From: Acidobacteriota bacterium
Lineage (GTDB): Bacteria > Acidobacteriota > Vicinamibacteria > Vicinamibacterales > Vicinamibacteraceae
Assembly (NCBI GenBank): GCA_023418055.1
Contig: JAEZDP010000285.1
Coordinates: forward strand, 1 to 6,254
DNA: 6,254 bases
Direction of reading: 5' to 3'
Part shown: positions 5,840 through 6,254 of the stretch, in pieces
Layout: every line of letters begins with the position of its first letter
How positions within the stretch are numbered: the first letter of the stretch is position 1
Position numbers and translations under genes: made by a program
The notes under the pieces: generated by a model
Database searches by the model: none
What the model was told of the DNA's origin: nothing
What the model saw: the letters and a program-made list of their open reading frames with translations, nothing else

Positions 5840-6254
5840 GCCCCCAGTGTACTGCCTGATCCATCGTCCAGCCGCGCCACGATCGCGGTGACGGCCATGT
5901 TGGCCGTGACGTTCCCCGTCGTCTTCACGGTGTCGGGAATCACGTCGAGCGCGATGAGGATGCCGATGCCCTCGACCGGCAGCCCGAGACTGGCAAACAC
6001 GGGCGCCAGCACGACGAGGTTGCCGGCGGGAATGCCAGGCGTGCTGAAGCTCAGGGCCACGGCGGCGGCCGCGACGAAGGCAACCTGCACCGGCGCGAGG
6101 TCCACCTGGTAGAGGCGTGCCACAAAGAGCGTGCCCACCACCGACGACAACGGCGCGCTGAACTTGAACACCGAGACCGCCAGCGGCAGGACGAACCCCG
6201 CCACGGCGCGCGGCACGTGCAGCCCCTGCTCGGCGCCCTCGACCATGGCCGGCA
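5836..6254 (-). CDS. Dicarboxylate/amino acid symporter family (SDF/DAACS, GltP-like) protein, C-terminal part
   Basis: These are the last 138 or so residues of a membrane carrier of the glutamate/dicarboxylate:cation symporter family; the start is beyond the right edge and the frame has no stop up to base 6254. Counting from the internal ATG at 6246: a helix-7-like segment GFVLPLAVSVFKFSAPLSSV (17-36), a further membrane stretch (about 50-66), the re-entrant hairpin region FSTPGIPAGNLVVLAPV (67-83), and the helix-8 signature ALDVIPDTVKTTGNVTAN (99-116), ending in AIVARLDD. These align well with GltPh in order and spacing. The usual NMDGT motif of helix 7 reads FKFSA, the substrate-binding Arg is Lys, and the last sodium-site Asp is Asn. 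It therefore may not be a sodium/glutamate symporter. The TGA stop (5838-5836) overlaps the isomerase ATG. Family placement is firm; substrate and coupling ion are open. Confidence 0.85.
   Translation of the reverse strand, partial: PAMVEGAEQGLHVPRAVAGFVLPLAVSVFKFSAPLSSVVGTLFVARLYQVDLAPVQVAFVAAAAVALSFSTPGIPAGNLVVLAPVFASLGLPVEGIGILIALDVIPDTVKTTGNVTANMAVTAIVARLDDGSGSTLGA

Noticed and set aside
5846..5851. TACACT on the minus strand 6 bases before the isomerase ATG, as a leaderless promoter.
   Set aside because: It lies in the coding end of the transporter gene and the ATGA overlap already explains expression by coupling; one hexamer is not enough.

Overview
The window is dense, GC-rich bacterial chromosome with eight protein-coding genes and no RNA gene, CRISPR array or insertion sequence that I can see. 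High GC, a PBP4-type (peptidase S13) enzyme, two exported proteins with Sec signals, a queE-queC pair and a cyclophilin with an inserted WWGR segment suggest a Gram-negative-type bacterium. Acidobacteriota of the Vicinamibacteria kind would fit, but that is an impression from the protein styles, not something the DNA proves.

Layout from left to right. (1) Bases 1-456, plus strand: the 3' end of a dacB-like D-alanyl-D-alanine carboxypeptidase gene, cut by the left edge. (2) Bases 496-4296, minus strand: a run of five genes read right to left. They are queE, queC, a GNAT acetyltransferase, a signal-peptide-bearing SAM-type methyltransferase, and a long AlaX-type alanyl-tRNA editing protein with a DHHA1 domain. 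queE/queC overlap by 4 bases (ATGA) and queC/GNAT by 7 bases, so these three look translationally coupled. A 113-base gap holding a 27-bp-period tandem repeat then separates the GNAT gene from the methyltransferase/editing-protein pair. (3) Bases 4313-5263, plus strand: a DUF72 family gene, divergent from queE with only 16 bases between the chosen starts. (4) Bases 5276-6254, minus strand: a secreted cyclophilin-type peptidyl-prolyl isomerase whose start overlaps (ATGA) the stop of a glutamate/dicarboxylate-type (SDF/DAACS family) transporter gene that runs off the right edge.

How the genes fit together: QueE and QueC are successive enzymes of 7-cyano-7-deazaguanine (preQ0) synthesis, the queuosine tRNA precursor route. 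The AlaX-type protein removes wrong amino acids from tRNA(Ala), so the minus-strand run has a tRNA modification and quality-control flavour. The GNAT enzyme and the exported methyltransferase have no known place in that theme. The dacB fragment (cell wall) and the isomerase/transporter pair are separate units.

I found no clear new multi-gene system. The points most worth a second look are the transporter's loss of the residues that bind sodium in its family, the tandem repeat of a GGTC-N-GACC dyad, the methyltransferase with an export signal, and the compact queE/DUF72 divergent start region with a TACAAT box right before the queE start.
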